Positions 6,017 through 16,700 of a DNA stretch of 17,917 nt are shown here, piece after piece. The notes under the pieces were generated by a model, which was given only the letters and a program-made list of their open reading frames with translations, was not told the origin of the DNA and ran no database searches. Source of the DNA: Bifidobacteriaceae bacterium NR021 (GTDB lineage Bacteria > Actinomycetota > Actinomycetes > Actinomycetales > Bifidobacteriaceae); the NCBI GenBank assembly GCA_003585845.1, contig NQOP01000001.1, forward strand, positions 56,237 to 74,153. The letters run 5' to 3'. Position 1 is the first letter of the stretch. Each line of letters begins with the position of its first letter. The position numbers were made by a program, and so were the translations under genes.

Positions 6017-7659
6017 GCGCTTTAGTAAAAGAAAAATCTGAAATCTCTGAAACTTCAGCGAAAACAGTTAATAACTCTTCTGTTAATAGCTTTGCTGACG
6101 AAACAAACTTGCAGCCTCGTCGCGGAAAAGCTGCAGTTCAGCACGCAGCACAACTTGCTCGTGACGCAGAACAAAAAGCTTTAGAGCGTCAGCACGCAAA
6201 AGGAAAGTCAACTGCAAGAGAGCGTCTCGACTTGCTTTTTGACACCGGATCGTTCGTGGAAATCGGACGTTTTAACGGTGGTGACATTAATAACGACGTT
6301 GCAGGGTGCGCTGTAATCACCGGATTTGGCGAAGTTTATGGCAGAAAAGTTGCAGTTTATGCACAAGACTTTTCCGTGCGCGGCGGAACTTTAGGCAAAG
6401 CTGAAGGCGAGAAAATCTGCCATCTTTTAGATATGGCTGTTGAACTTCGCGTGCCAGTTGTTGCCGTAATTGATTCCGGCGGCGCTCGCATTCAAGAAGG
6501 CGTGAGCGCGCTTATGCAATACGGGCGTATCTTCAAAAAAACTTGCGAAGCAAGCGGCTTAATTCCGCAAATCTCAATTATTCTGGGTCCTTGCGCTGGT
6601 GGTGCAGTTTATTGCCCTGCATTAACAGATTTGATTATTATGACTCGCGAGCACTCAAATATGTTCGTAACCGGTCCGGATGTTGTTAAAGCTGCAACCG
6701 GCGAGGCTATTAGCATGGACGATTTGGGCGGCGGTCTTGTGCATAACGCAACTTCCGGTGTCGCTCACTATTTGGGTGAAGATGAAGCTGACGCAATCGA
6801 CTACGCGCGCACAGTTTTGGCTTATTTGCCATCTAGCTGTGAGGTAGAGCCTCCAACTTTTGCCTACGCTGCAACGCGCGCGGATCGCGAAACTGCACGC
6901 GAGTTGGCGAATATTGTGCCAGATAATGACCGTCAGCCTTACGATGTGCTCGACGTGATTCGCAGAATAGTTGACTACGGTGAGTTCGTGCAAGTGCAGG
7001 AATTGTATGCTGCTTCTGCAGTGGTTGGTTTTGCTTGCATTGAGGGTCATCCTGTTGGAATCGTAGCAAATCAGCCGAAGGTGAACGCTGGTATTTTGGA
7101 TGTAAATTCTTCCGAAAAAGTCGCGCGATTTGTGCGATTGTGTGATGCGTTTAATTTGCCTGTGGTGACTCTAGTAGATACTCCTGGTTATAAGCCTGGT
7201 TCAGATCAAGAGCACGCAGGAATTATTCGCCGAGGTGCGAAAGTGATTTATGCGTACGCGAACGCGCAAGTTCCGCTGGTTACGGTGATTTTGCGCAAAG
7301 CTTTCGGTGGAGCTTATATCGTTATGGGTTCCAAGTCGATGGGTGCGGACGTAAATTACGCGTGGCCAACCAGCCAGATTGCGGTTTTGGGTGCGCAAGG
7401 TGCTGTGAATATTATTCATCGTAAAGATTTACAAAAAGCTAAAGAGCGTGGGCAAGACGTTGCAGCTCTTAGAAAGCAGCTGGTTGACGAGTATGAGGCG
7501 ACTACTGTTAACGCAAATCTTTCGTTGGAAACTGGGCAGATTGACGCAATGATTGACCCGGAGCAGACTCGCGATATGATTGCTGGCTCATTGAAACTTT
7601 TGCGCAGTAAAAAGCGGGTTTCCAGAACTGGAAAGCATCACGGAAATCAGCCAATGTAA
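6013..7659 (+). CDS. accD: Acyl-CoA carboxylase beta subunit (carboxyltransferase)
   Basis: The enzyme moves the carboxyl group from carboxybiotin on AccC to an acyl-CoA, producing malonyl-CoA for FAS-I. The 548-residue protein is a full-length two-domain carboxyltransferase of the actinobacterial PccB/AccD type. After a variable tail of about 35 residues, the N-domain contains RERLDLLFD (69-77), IDSGGARIQEG (153-163), LGPCAGGAVY (191-200) and DLGGGLVHNATSGVAH (237-252). The C-domain contains VDTPGYKPG (388-396) and RKAFGGAYIVMGSK (428-441). The residue after GGAY is Ile436, which by analogy with Streptomyces subunits would favour acetyl-CoA over strictly propionyl-CoA use. The start overlaps the accC stop (ATGA) with AGGAG at 6001-6005, so translation is coupled. 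There is no epsilon-subunit gene in the window. Confidence 0.95.
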   Translation: MSALVKEKSEISETSAKTVNNSSVNSFADETNLQPRRGKAAVQHAAQLARDAEQKALERQHAKGKSTARERLDLLFDTGSFVEIGRFNGGDINNDVAGCAVITGFGEVYGRKVAVYAQDFSVRGGTLGKAEGEKICHLLDMAVELRVPVVAVIDSGGARIQEGVSALMQYGRIFKKTCEASGLIPQISIILGPCAGGAVYCPALTDLIIMTREHSNMFVTGPDVVKAATGEAISMDDLGGGLVHNATSGVAHYLGEDEADAIDYARTVLAYLPSSCEVEPPTFAYAATRADRETARELANIVPDNDRQPYDVLDVIRRIVDYGEFVQVQELYAASAVVGFACIEGHPVGIVANQPKVNAGILDVNSSEKVARFVRLCDAFNLPVVTLVDTPGYKPGSDQEHAGIIRRGAKVIYAYANAQVPLVTVILRKAFGGAYIVMGSKSMGADVNYAWPTSQIAVLGAQGAVNIIHRKDLQKAKERGQDVAALRKQLVDEYEATTVNANLSLETGQIDAMIDPEQTRDMIAGSLKLLRSKKRVSRTGKHHGNQPM

Positions 7660-7664
7660 GCATA

Positions 7665-7767
7665 TTTATAAAAATTATAGGAATTATCAAACTTATAACT
7701 AAAAACTATAGAGCTTACAGAACTTATAAACCTTACAAAACTTACAGAATTTATAAAACTTATCCAA
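7665..7767 (+). repeat. AT-rich 9-base tandem repeat array before fas
   Basis: Eleven imperfect copies of a 9-base unit (consensus near CTTAYARAA) start at 7665, 7674, 7683, 7692, 7705, 7714, 7723, 7732, 7741, 7750 and 7759. The only break in phase is four extra bases after the copy at 7692. The copies at 7714 and 7741 are identical (CTTACAGAA). The array begins six bases after the accD stop codon and ends six bases before the fas ribosome site, so it fills nearly the whole 128-base spacer. Many units contain TTATA or TTACA, so -10-like hexamers are plentiful and no single promoter can be chosen. There is no open reading frame with gene-like character in it. Confidence 0.8.
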
Positions 7768-7773
7768 ATCGAC

Positions 7774-7780
7774 GAGAAGG
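7774..7780 (+). promoter_or_regulatory. Ribosome binding site of fas
   Basis: GAGAAGG lies seven bases before the ATG at 7788. It is a strong site, in contrast to the apparent lack of one at accC and birA, and it fixes the fas start. Confidence 0.75.
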
Positions 7781-7787
7781 AAACATC

Positions 7788-10700
7788 ATGACAACATACT
7801 TTTTCGACCAACTCGCTAATAATCCGCACGCACTCGTGTTTGCAGGTCAGTCAACTCCGTGGGTTGAAGCTTTGCGCGAGCTTAGTTCAGACGAAGAATT
7901 AAACGCAGAACTTCACGAGTATGAAGCAGGCGCAAAAGCTTTGCTATCGCCAATTTATTCTGAGCTTTTAGCAAATGCAGGCGGCGACATAAACGTGTTT
8001 GACGCGCTAGAAAATAAGCATATTAACGCTGCAAACGCGCTTCTTAGTGTGCCTGGAATTACGCTTGCACAGTTCGGTGCAGTGCGCGACTTAACAAATC
8101 TTGGATACAACTTTGAAGTAAACAAGCCGTGCGCAGTTTTGGGTCATTCTCAAGGCGTAATCGCAGCGGAAATGGTAAAAGCTCGCATAAAAGCAAAGTC
8201 TTGGCAGAAGGCTCGCGCTCAAATCGAAGAATTACTCGCAATTGCCTACTTAATTGGAGCTGCAGGAGATCGCGAATCTCGAATGCTTGAAATTACTGGT
8301 GACGGCGAGCACACGCCAATGCTGTCGCTTAAAGGAGTTACTAAAAAGCAGGCAGAAGCGTTAATTTCACGCGTAGAGCGCACGCGCGGTGAAGTGTCAA
8401 TTGCTGTTAAAAACGCTTACAATCACGTGGTTATTGCAGGATACCCGGAAGATATGGAAGCTGTTGCAAACGAAGCGCAAAAAGAAACAAAGCGTTCGAA
8501 AAAATTGCGCGAAATGAAAGTTCGCGGTGGAGCTGTATTTGCGCCAGTTGCTGAATATTTGGATGTTACAGTGCCATTCCATTCGCCAATGCTTCAATCT
8601 GCAGTTGAGCAGGTAGTAGAGTGGGCAAATGAGGCTGGTTTGAACACTACAGTTGCTCGCGAATTGGCTGATGCAGTGCTTGTAACTCCTGTTGATTGGG
8701 CTACGCAAATTGGCGAAGTTTTGGAGCAAAACGACGCGCGCTCGCTTTGGATTTTAGACATGGGTCCTAGCGAAGTGCTCGGAAAGCTTACTGGAGTGCT
8801 TGTGCAAGGAACCGGCGCTGGAATAGTAGAGGCTGCTACATTGCGCTCGCGTGCAGAGCTTTCAACAGCTGACTCTGCTTCTGAGCCAGAGCGTACGGGC
8901 TGCTGGGATGATTTTGCGCCTCGAGTAATCGACACGCCTGCAGGACGTAAAGTACTTACTAAATTTAGCAAGCTTACAGGCAAAGCTCCTGTGCTTCTTG
9001 CAGGAATGACACCAACGACAGTAGAGCCGGAAATCGTTGCTGCAGCAGCAAATGCGGGCTACTGGGCTGAGCTTGCTGGCGGCGGTCAAGTAACTGCAGA
9101 AGTTTTCGATCGTCATATGAAGTCGCTTGAAAATCAGCTTCGTGAAGGTGCAACTATTGAATTTAACGCCATGTTTATGGATCGCTACCTGTGGAATTTG
9201 CAATTTGGTTCGAAGCGAATCGTGCCAAAAAAGAGGCAGTCGGGAGCTCCTATTGATGGTGTAGTTATTTCTGCAGGCATTCCAGAACTTGACGAAGCCA
9301 AGGAATTAGTAGCATCTTTGCAAGCTGATGGATTCCCTTACGTAACGTTTAAGCCTGGAACAGTTGACCAAATTCGTCAAGTTGTGCGAATTGCTAAGGC
9401 TGTTGCTCCAGCAACGATTATTGTGCAGGTTGAGGGCGGTGCTGCAGGCGGTCACCATTCGTGGGAATCTCTTGACGATTTGCTTATGACAACTTACGCG
9501 CAAGTGCGTGAGTGCGAAAATTTGGTCCTTGTTGCAGGTGGCGGTATTGGCACTCCTGAGCGTGCTGCAGACTACATTTCTGGTGAATGGGCGAGTGAAT
9601 ACGGTTTGCCAAATATGCCAGTTGATGCTGTAATGATTGGCACAGCTGCAATGACAGCAAAAGAAGCGCATACAAGCCCTGAAGTAAAGCGTATGCTTGT
9701 GGAAACTCCGGGTATTGCGATGCCAAAATCTTCTAGCATTGAAGGTTTTGATGAGGATCCGTTCGCGCCAATGGGTGAGCGTTGGGTGCCTTCTGGCAAA
9801 GTTATTGGCGGTGTGACGAGTGGTTTAAGCCATTTGCACGCAGATATTTACGAGTTAGAAAACGCTTCTGCTCGCTGCGGTAGGTTGCTCGTTCATATGA
9901 TGAAACATCCTGAAGAGCTTGAATCACGTCGCGATGAAGTAATCGAAGCGCTTAACTCTACTGCAAAGCCATATTTTGGTGACGTAGAAAGCATGACTTA
10001 CTTGCAATTTGCTCAACGTTTCCTAGATTTGGCATACCCTTGGGTGGATCCGACTTATGCAGATCGCTACATGCATTTGTTGCAGCGTATTGAAGCGCGT
10101 TTAATTAATCAAGATTCAGGCGAATTTACTTCTATTCTGCCTTCTATTGAAGAAGTTTCTAAGCACCCTCAAGCTGCTTTATATACGCTGATTGATGCGT
10201 TGCCTCAAGCTCGCGAGATGAACGTTGTGCCAATGGATGCCGCTTGGTTCCCAACTTTGGTGCGCGAATACCCTAAGCCAATGCCATTCGTGCCAGTTAT
10301 TGACAACGATTTGTTGCGTTGGTGGGGTCAAGATCAGCTTTGGCAGTCGGAAGATTCGCGTTACTCGGCGGATGCTGTGCGTGTAATTCCAGGACCAATT
10401 TCCGTGGCTGGAATTACGACTATGGATGAGCCGATTGCCGATATTCTGGGACGTTTTGAAGCAGCTGTGCTCAATCGTGCAGAATCTGGAGCTGAAACTG
10501 GAGTAGAAGCAGAAAATAAGGAAAATGCGGCGAGCAAGTCTTCAAAATCTGCTTTTAGTCAGATTGCTGATGCTAAAAACGTTGAAGCTTACGTGCGCGC
10601 ATGCCCGAATATTTCTTGGGTTGGTCATGTAACTGCAAACCCTGCTTACGGAACGTCTTTAGGAGACGAAAATTACGTAATTACAGTAACTTCTAGTAAT

Positions 10701-13700
10701 AATGACGTAATTTCGCTTGATTTAGATATTAAGTTAGATACATTCTGGGATAATCAAGAAAATCAGGAAGCAAAACACTCTACAAAAAATGCTGCAAACT
10801 CGCCAAAACGCAAGCATGCAGTACGAGATATTGTAATTCCGCTAACTGTTGACGCAAGTCAAGCTGGAAGCATACCAGTAGTTGACCGCGAGCGCTTGCC
10901 AAAGCACGTGTACGAAATGCTTGCAGCAACCGCAGGTATTGGAAATACTGCGATTACTGGCGATGTGCTTGATGCTATGCCTAAGGTTGAAACAGTAAAA
11001 GAAGATGGCAGTTTGGCAAAATTGCCGGAAGATTTGATGGCAGAAGGTTATAGAGATTTCCCGTTTGGATTGGTTCATTCTTCCTATACTTTCTCGAGAA
11101 ATCTTGGAATTGATCACGAGTCTGCTACTGCTGGAAGACTTCCAGATGGATTGCTTGCTTCTCGCATTGTGCCAGACGCGTTAGTAGGTCCTGCTTGGCC
11201 AACTATTTACTCGGCTTTGGGTTCCGTAATGGTTGATGGCTACCCGATTATTGAGGGTCTGCTTAACGCTGTTCACCTAGATCATTTAGTAGAGCTTGAC
11301 GTCGATGCTGAAGATTTTAAAAAGTATGTCGACAAGCGAATTAATTTGCTCGGCTGGGCTGAGCCGTATGCAGAATCTGCTTCCGGACGCGTGGTAACTA
11401 TTCACGTAATTCATACTGCTGCAGATGGAACTCGTTTGGCTCATGAAACTGAGCGTTTTGCTATTCGTGGACGAAGCTTCAGCAACGCGCTTCCTGCTCC
11501 AGCTGCGCAATATGGCGAAGCTGCAGGATTGCACGGATACGAAATTGAAGACACGCCTCGCAGAGCTTTGCGCAGAGTAGTCGTTCACGCTCCTCACGAT
11601 ATGACCGCTTTCGCGCGTACTTCTGGAGATTTCAACCCAATTCACACTTCTAAGCGAGGTGCTGCAATTTCCGGGCTTTCTGCTCCTTTGGTACACGGTA
11701 TGTGGCTTTCTGCAACAGCTCAGCATGTGGCTCAAGCTGTTGATGAAAAAGGTGCTCGCTACGAGCTCATTGGCTGGTCCTACAACATGTACGGCATGGT
11801 TCAGCTTGATGACGAAGTAGAAATCACAGTTGAGCGCGTTGGTAAAGTTCGTCGCGGTGGTCTCGCTTTGGAAGTTACATGCCGAGTTGATGGGCAAATC
11901 GTGTCTAAAGCAAGCGCACTTACTCGCGCTCCACGTGCAGCATTCGTATACCCAGGTCAGGGTATCCAAAAGCAAGGAATGTCGCTGGATGAGCGCGCAA
12001 AGTCGCCTGCAGTGCGCGATACTTGGGAGAGAGCAGACAAGCTTACTCGCGAAAAGCTTGGATTCTCAATCCTCGCAGTCGTGCGCGATAATCCAAAGGA
12101 GCTTACTGCTCACGGCGTAACTTATCACCATCCTGAAGGATTGCTTAATTTAACGCAATTTACGCAAGTTGCGCTCGCAACAGTTGCCTTTGCGCAAACC
12201 GCGCGTTTGCGTGAAGCAGGATGCGATATTTGGCCTGCTTACTTTGCTGGTCACTCGCTTGGAGAATACAATGCTTTGAGCTCCTTCGCGCAAATTATTC
12301 CACTCGAAACTGTGCTTGAATTGGTGTTCCACCGCGGATCTACAATGCATCACTTGATTGAGCGCGATGCACAAGGTCGCTCGAACTACCGCATGGGTGC
12401 GCTTCGACCAAACCAGTTTGGAGTATCAGACGAAGGCGTAAACGCTTACGTTGATGGCATTTCCAAGGCTACTGGCGAATTCTTGCAAATTGTAAACTAC
12501 AACTTGGCAGGTCAGCAGTACGCAATTGCTGGAACTATTAAAGGCTTGAAGGCATTGGCGGCAGACGCTTCTAAGCGCGCTAAGGAGTATGGCGGCAAGC
12601 CTCCATTTATGTTTGTTCCAGGAATTGACGTGCCGTTCCACTCTCGAATTCTTCGAAAGGGTGTGCCGGAATTCCGCGACAAGCTCGATTCGCTGCTGCC
12701 GAAGCATATTGATTACTCTGTGCTTGTAGACCGTTACATTCCAAACCTCGTGGCTTGCCCGTTTGAGCTTACGCGAGAATTTGCGCAAAAGATTTTGGAT
12801 GTTGTGCCATCTGAGCGCATTGAAGCAGCTTTGGAAGATGAAACTACGTGGAAATCTTATGCAGAGGATGAGCAGAAGCTTGGTAGATTGCTTCTTACGG
12901 AGCTTCTTTCATGGCAGTTCGCTTCTCCAGTTCGCTGGATTGAAACGCAGGCTCTTATGTTTGCCGATCGCGCTCGCGGTGGTCTTGGCGTTGAAGAGTA
13001 CGTGGAAGTTGGTTTAGGAAACGCGCCAACTTTGGCAAATCTTGGTGCTAAAACTCTTGCTTTGCCGGAGTTTAGTGGCGAAAAAGTGACTGTTTACAAC
13101 GTTGGTCGTGATGAAGGCCGCGTTTATATGACTGACACGGATTCGCTTGTGCCTGAAGTGTTTACTGAGGAAGATAGTCAAGAAGCAAGTAGCACTGCTG
13201 ATGCGACTGCTGCTCCTGCATCTCCTGCAGCAAATGTTGCCTCTGCTGCTCCTGCGGCTTCTGCTCCTGCAGCTAATGCAGCAGCAAGCGGACCTGTAGC
13301 AGACTTGCCATTCAAAGCATCCGACGCAATCTCAATGCTTATTGCGTATAGTGCAAAAATACGTCTTGACCAAATCGGCGACACTGATACAACTGATACG
13401 CTTACAAATGGCGTATCTTCGCGCAGAAACCAGCTTCTTATGGATATTAGTTCCGAGCTTGGCGTGGCAAGCGTGGACGGTGCTGCAGAAGCTCCAATGA
13501 GTGCGCTTAAAAAGTTAGTTGATTCCGTTGCTCCGCGCTATAAGGCTTTTGGTGCTGTGCTTTCCGATATTGTGCGCGAACGTTTGCGTGCGCTTTTCGG
13601 TGCAGCCGGTGTGAAACCAGCGCAAATTGACAAGCGAATTTCGGAAGTCTGGCAGCTTGGCGAAGGCTGGCGTGCGCACGTTCTTGCTGCTTTGGTTTTG

Positions 13701-16700
13701 CAAACGCGTGAAGGTGCTAGCGTGCGCGGTGAAAATCTTGCGCAACTCTCTACGGATCCTGCAAAGAATACTGCTGCAGCTGACGCTTTAATTGACGCAG
13801 CAATTGCGCAAGTTGCTCAAGCTCACGGCGTTAGCGTTTCTCAGCCGGGTGCTGCTGGTGGCGCAGCCGGCGGTGCTGTTGTTGATTCTGCAGCTCTTGA
13901 CGCTTTCGCTCAGCAGGTTGTTGGCGCAGATGGCGTGCTTGCTGCAACAGCTAAGTTTGTGCTTGCAAAGCTTGGTGTTGAGGCTCCTCAAGCAGAAACC
14001 GAAGCCGACGAAAACGCGGCTGTTGTGGCTGCTGTTGAAGCTGAGCTTGGTGCGGATTGGCCAAAGCAGGTGGCTCCTCGATTTGATGAGCGAAAGGCAA
14101 TTCTTTTCGACGACCGCTGGGCTTCGGCTCGCGAAGACGTTGCTCGCTTGTATTACAAGTATGCTGGAAAGAATGTTGATATTCAGGTAAATGAAGTTTC
14201 TGAAATCTTAAATGATTTTGGTAGTTTCCTTGGTGCAGGGGAAGCAGTAGCTTCGGAAGCTGAGTGGTTTGCAAGTCTTTCTAAATCTCGCGAATTAAAC
14301 AATCTTGCAACAATATTTGATGGTATTGCTCGCGATTCTCGCACTAAACTTGCACAAAACAACGTTGATACTGCTCAAGCAACTCGTTTTGCAGGAGAAG
14401 TTGCAGTAGTTACAGGTGTTGCTCCTAATTCGATTGCTGCTCGCGTAGTAACGGGCTTGCTTAAGGGTGGAGCTACGGTTATTGCAACTTCGCACAGTTT
14501 CAAGCCGAGCGTTAAGTCTTGGGCGAAGAAAGCGTATCGCGAAAACGCTCAAATGGGCGCAAAGTTGTGGCTTGTTCCAGCAAACTTGTCTAGCTACCGC
14601 GATGTTGACGCGCTTGTAAAGTGGGTTGGCACAGTTTCGAAGAAAGTTAGCGGCGCAACTACTACTATTTTGAAGCCTGCTTACGAGCCGAGCATGTTCT
14701 TCCCGTTTGCAGCGCCTCCAGTTCACGGCACTTTGGCTGATTCTGGTTCGCTTTTTGAATCGCAATCGCGCTTAATGCTGTGGGGTGTTGAGCGTGCAAT
14801 CGCTGGATTTGCGCAAATTGGAGCAGATACGGATGTGCAACATCGTATGCACGTTGTGTTACCTGGCTCTCCAAACCGCGGTATGTTTGGCGGCGATGGT
14901 GCTTATGGCGAAGTCAAGAGTGCTTTCGATGCGATTGTGAACCGTGCGCATGCAGAAAGTGTGTGGTCGGACCGCGTGACGTTTGCGCATCCTAAGATTG
15001 GATGGGTGCGTGGAACCGGCTTAATGGGCGGAAATGATCCGCTTGTGGCTGTAGTTGAACGTCATGGTTTAACTACCTACTCAACGCAAGAAATGGCAGA
15101 TCGTTTGCTCGATTTGTGCACGAAGGAAGCGCGAGAGCAGGCAGCAATTGCGCCTTTGGATGTTGATTTTACGGGTGGATTAGGCAAGGAGCCTCTTGAT
15201 TTGAACGCGCTTCGAGCAGAAGCGCTGGAAGATCAGAAGCGTGCGGAAGCTGCGGAAGAAGCGGCGGAAGCTGTAGAAGAAGCTGCAGAATCTTCTGCTA
15301 AATCAACTGCTAAATCAACCAACAAAGCACTTCCAACGCCTTACGTGCCAACTCAGCCGCGAGTCAACTTGGCTGATTGGAAGAACGTAACAGCGCGTCC
15401 AGAAGACGAAATTGTAATCGTCTCAGTCGGCGAGCTTGGACCGTGGGGTTCCGGACGTACTCGTTTCGAAGCAGAACTTGGAATTCGCGAAGATGGATCC
15501 GTGGAGCTTTCTGCAGGAGCAGTACTGGAATTGGCTTGGAATATGGGCTTGCTTACTTGGCAGGATTCACCAAAGCCAGGCTGGTATGATGCGGATGGCA
15601 CGCTTATTCCAGAAGAGGATATTGCAGAGAAATATCGCGATGAAGTAGTTGCGCGCTCCGGTATTCGACCATTCGAAACCGGAATGGGCGGCGACTACAA
15701 GGATGGAGCGAACGAAGAAGAAGCAGAAATCTTCCTCGATCACGACGTGAGTTTCAGCGTTCCAACAGAAACAATTGCGCGCGAATATGTGGCACTTGAT
15801 GAATCGCACACTGAGATTGCTCGCGATGCAGAATCTGGCGAATGGACTGTTACGCGCAAGGCAGGTTCTATGATTCGCGTGCCGCGTAGGGCTGCGATGA
15901 CCAGAACCGTCGGTGGACAATTCCCTAAGGGCTTCGATCCGCTGAAGTGGGGAATTCCTGCTTCAATGGTTGGAAGTGTTGACACGATTGCGTTGTGGAA
16001 TATTGTCACAACTGTAGACGCTTATATTTCTGCTGGTTTCACACCTTCGGAGATTTTGCAATCCGTGCATCCGTCGATGGTTGCTTCCACGCAAGGAACT
16101 GGTTTTGGTGGCATGAGCTCAATGCGAAAACTGTACTTGGATCGCTTCCTTAACCACGAAATTCCTACGGATGTATTGCAAGAGGCGCTTCCAAACGTTG
16201 TTGCAGCTCACGTAATGCAAACCTATATCGGCGGCTACGGAAACATGGTTCAGCCGGTGTCTGCATGCGCAACTGCAGCGGTTTCGCTCGAAGAAGGTGT
16301 TGACAAGATTGCTCTCGGCAAAGCTGACTTCGTAGTAACTGGCGCAATTGACGATATCGGTGTGGAATCCGTAGTTGGCTTCGGCAATATGAACGCAACT
16401 GCCAATAGCGAAGAAATGTATGTGAAGGGCATTGATCCACGATTCTTCTCTCGCGCAAACGATCGCAGACGCGGCGGCTTCCTTGAAGCTCAAGGCGGCG
16501 GTACGATCTTGGTTACGCGCGGCGATATTGCTTTGAAGCTTGGTTTGCCTGTTGCTGGTGTGGTTGGTTTCATTCACTCCTACGCTGACGGCATTCACAC
16601 TTCTATTCCTGCTCCGGGCTTGGGTGCTTTGGCTGCAGGCATGGGTGGAGCTAAGTCTAAGCTCGTGCGCGATTTGGCAGCTCTTGGTGTTACTCCGGAC

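Noticed and set aside
7665..7767. CRISPR array or minus-strand small protein in the 9-base repeat
   Set aside because: The units are contiguous with no spacers, so it is not CRISPR. The minus-strand frame across it is low-complexity with a 3-residue periodicity that simply mirrors the DNA repeat.
11286..11975. A 229-codon minus-strand frame opposite the fas dehydratase region
   Set aside because: It is the antisense of conserved dehydratase codons and has no recognisable motif or ribosome site.
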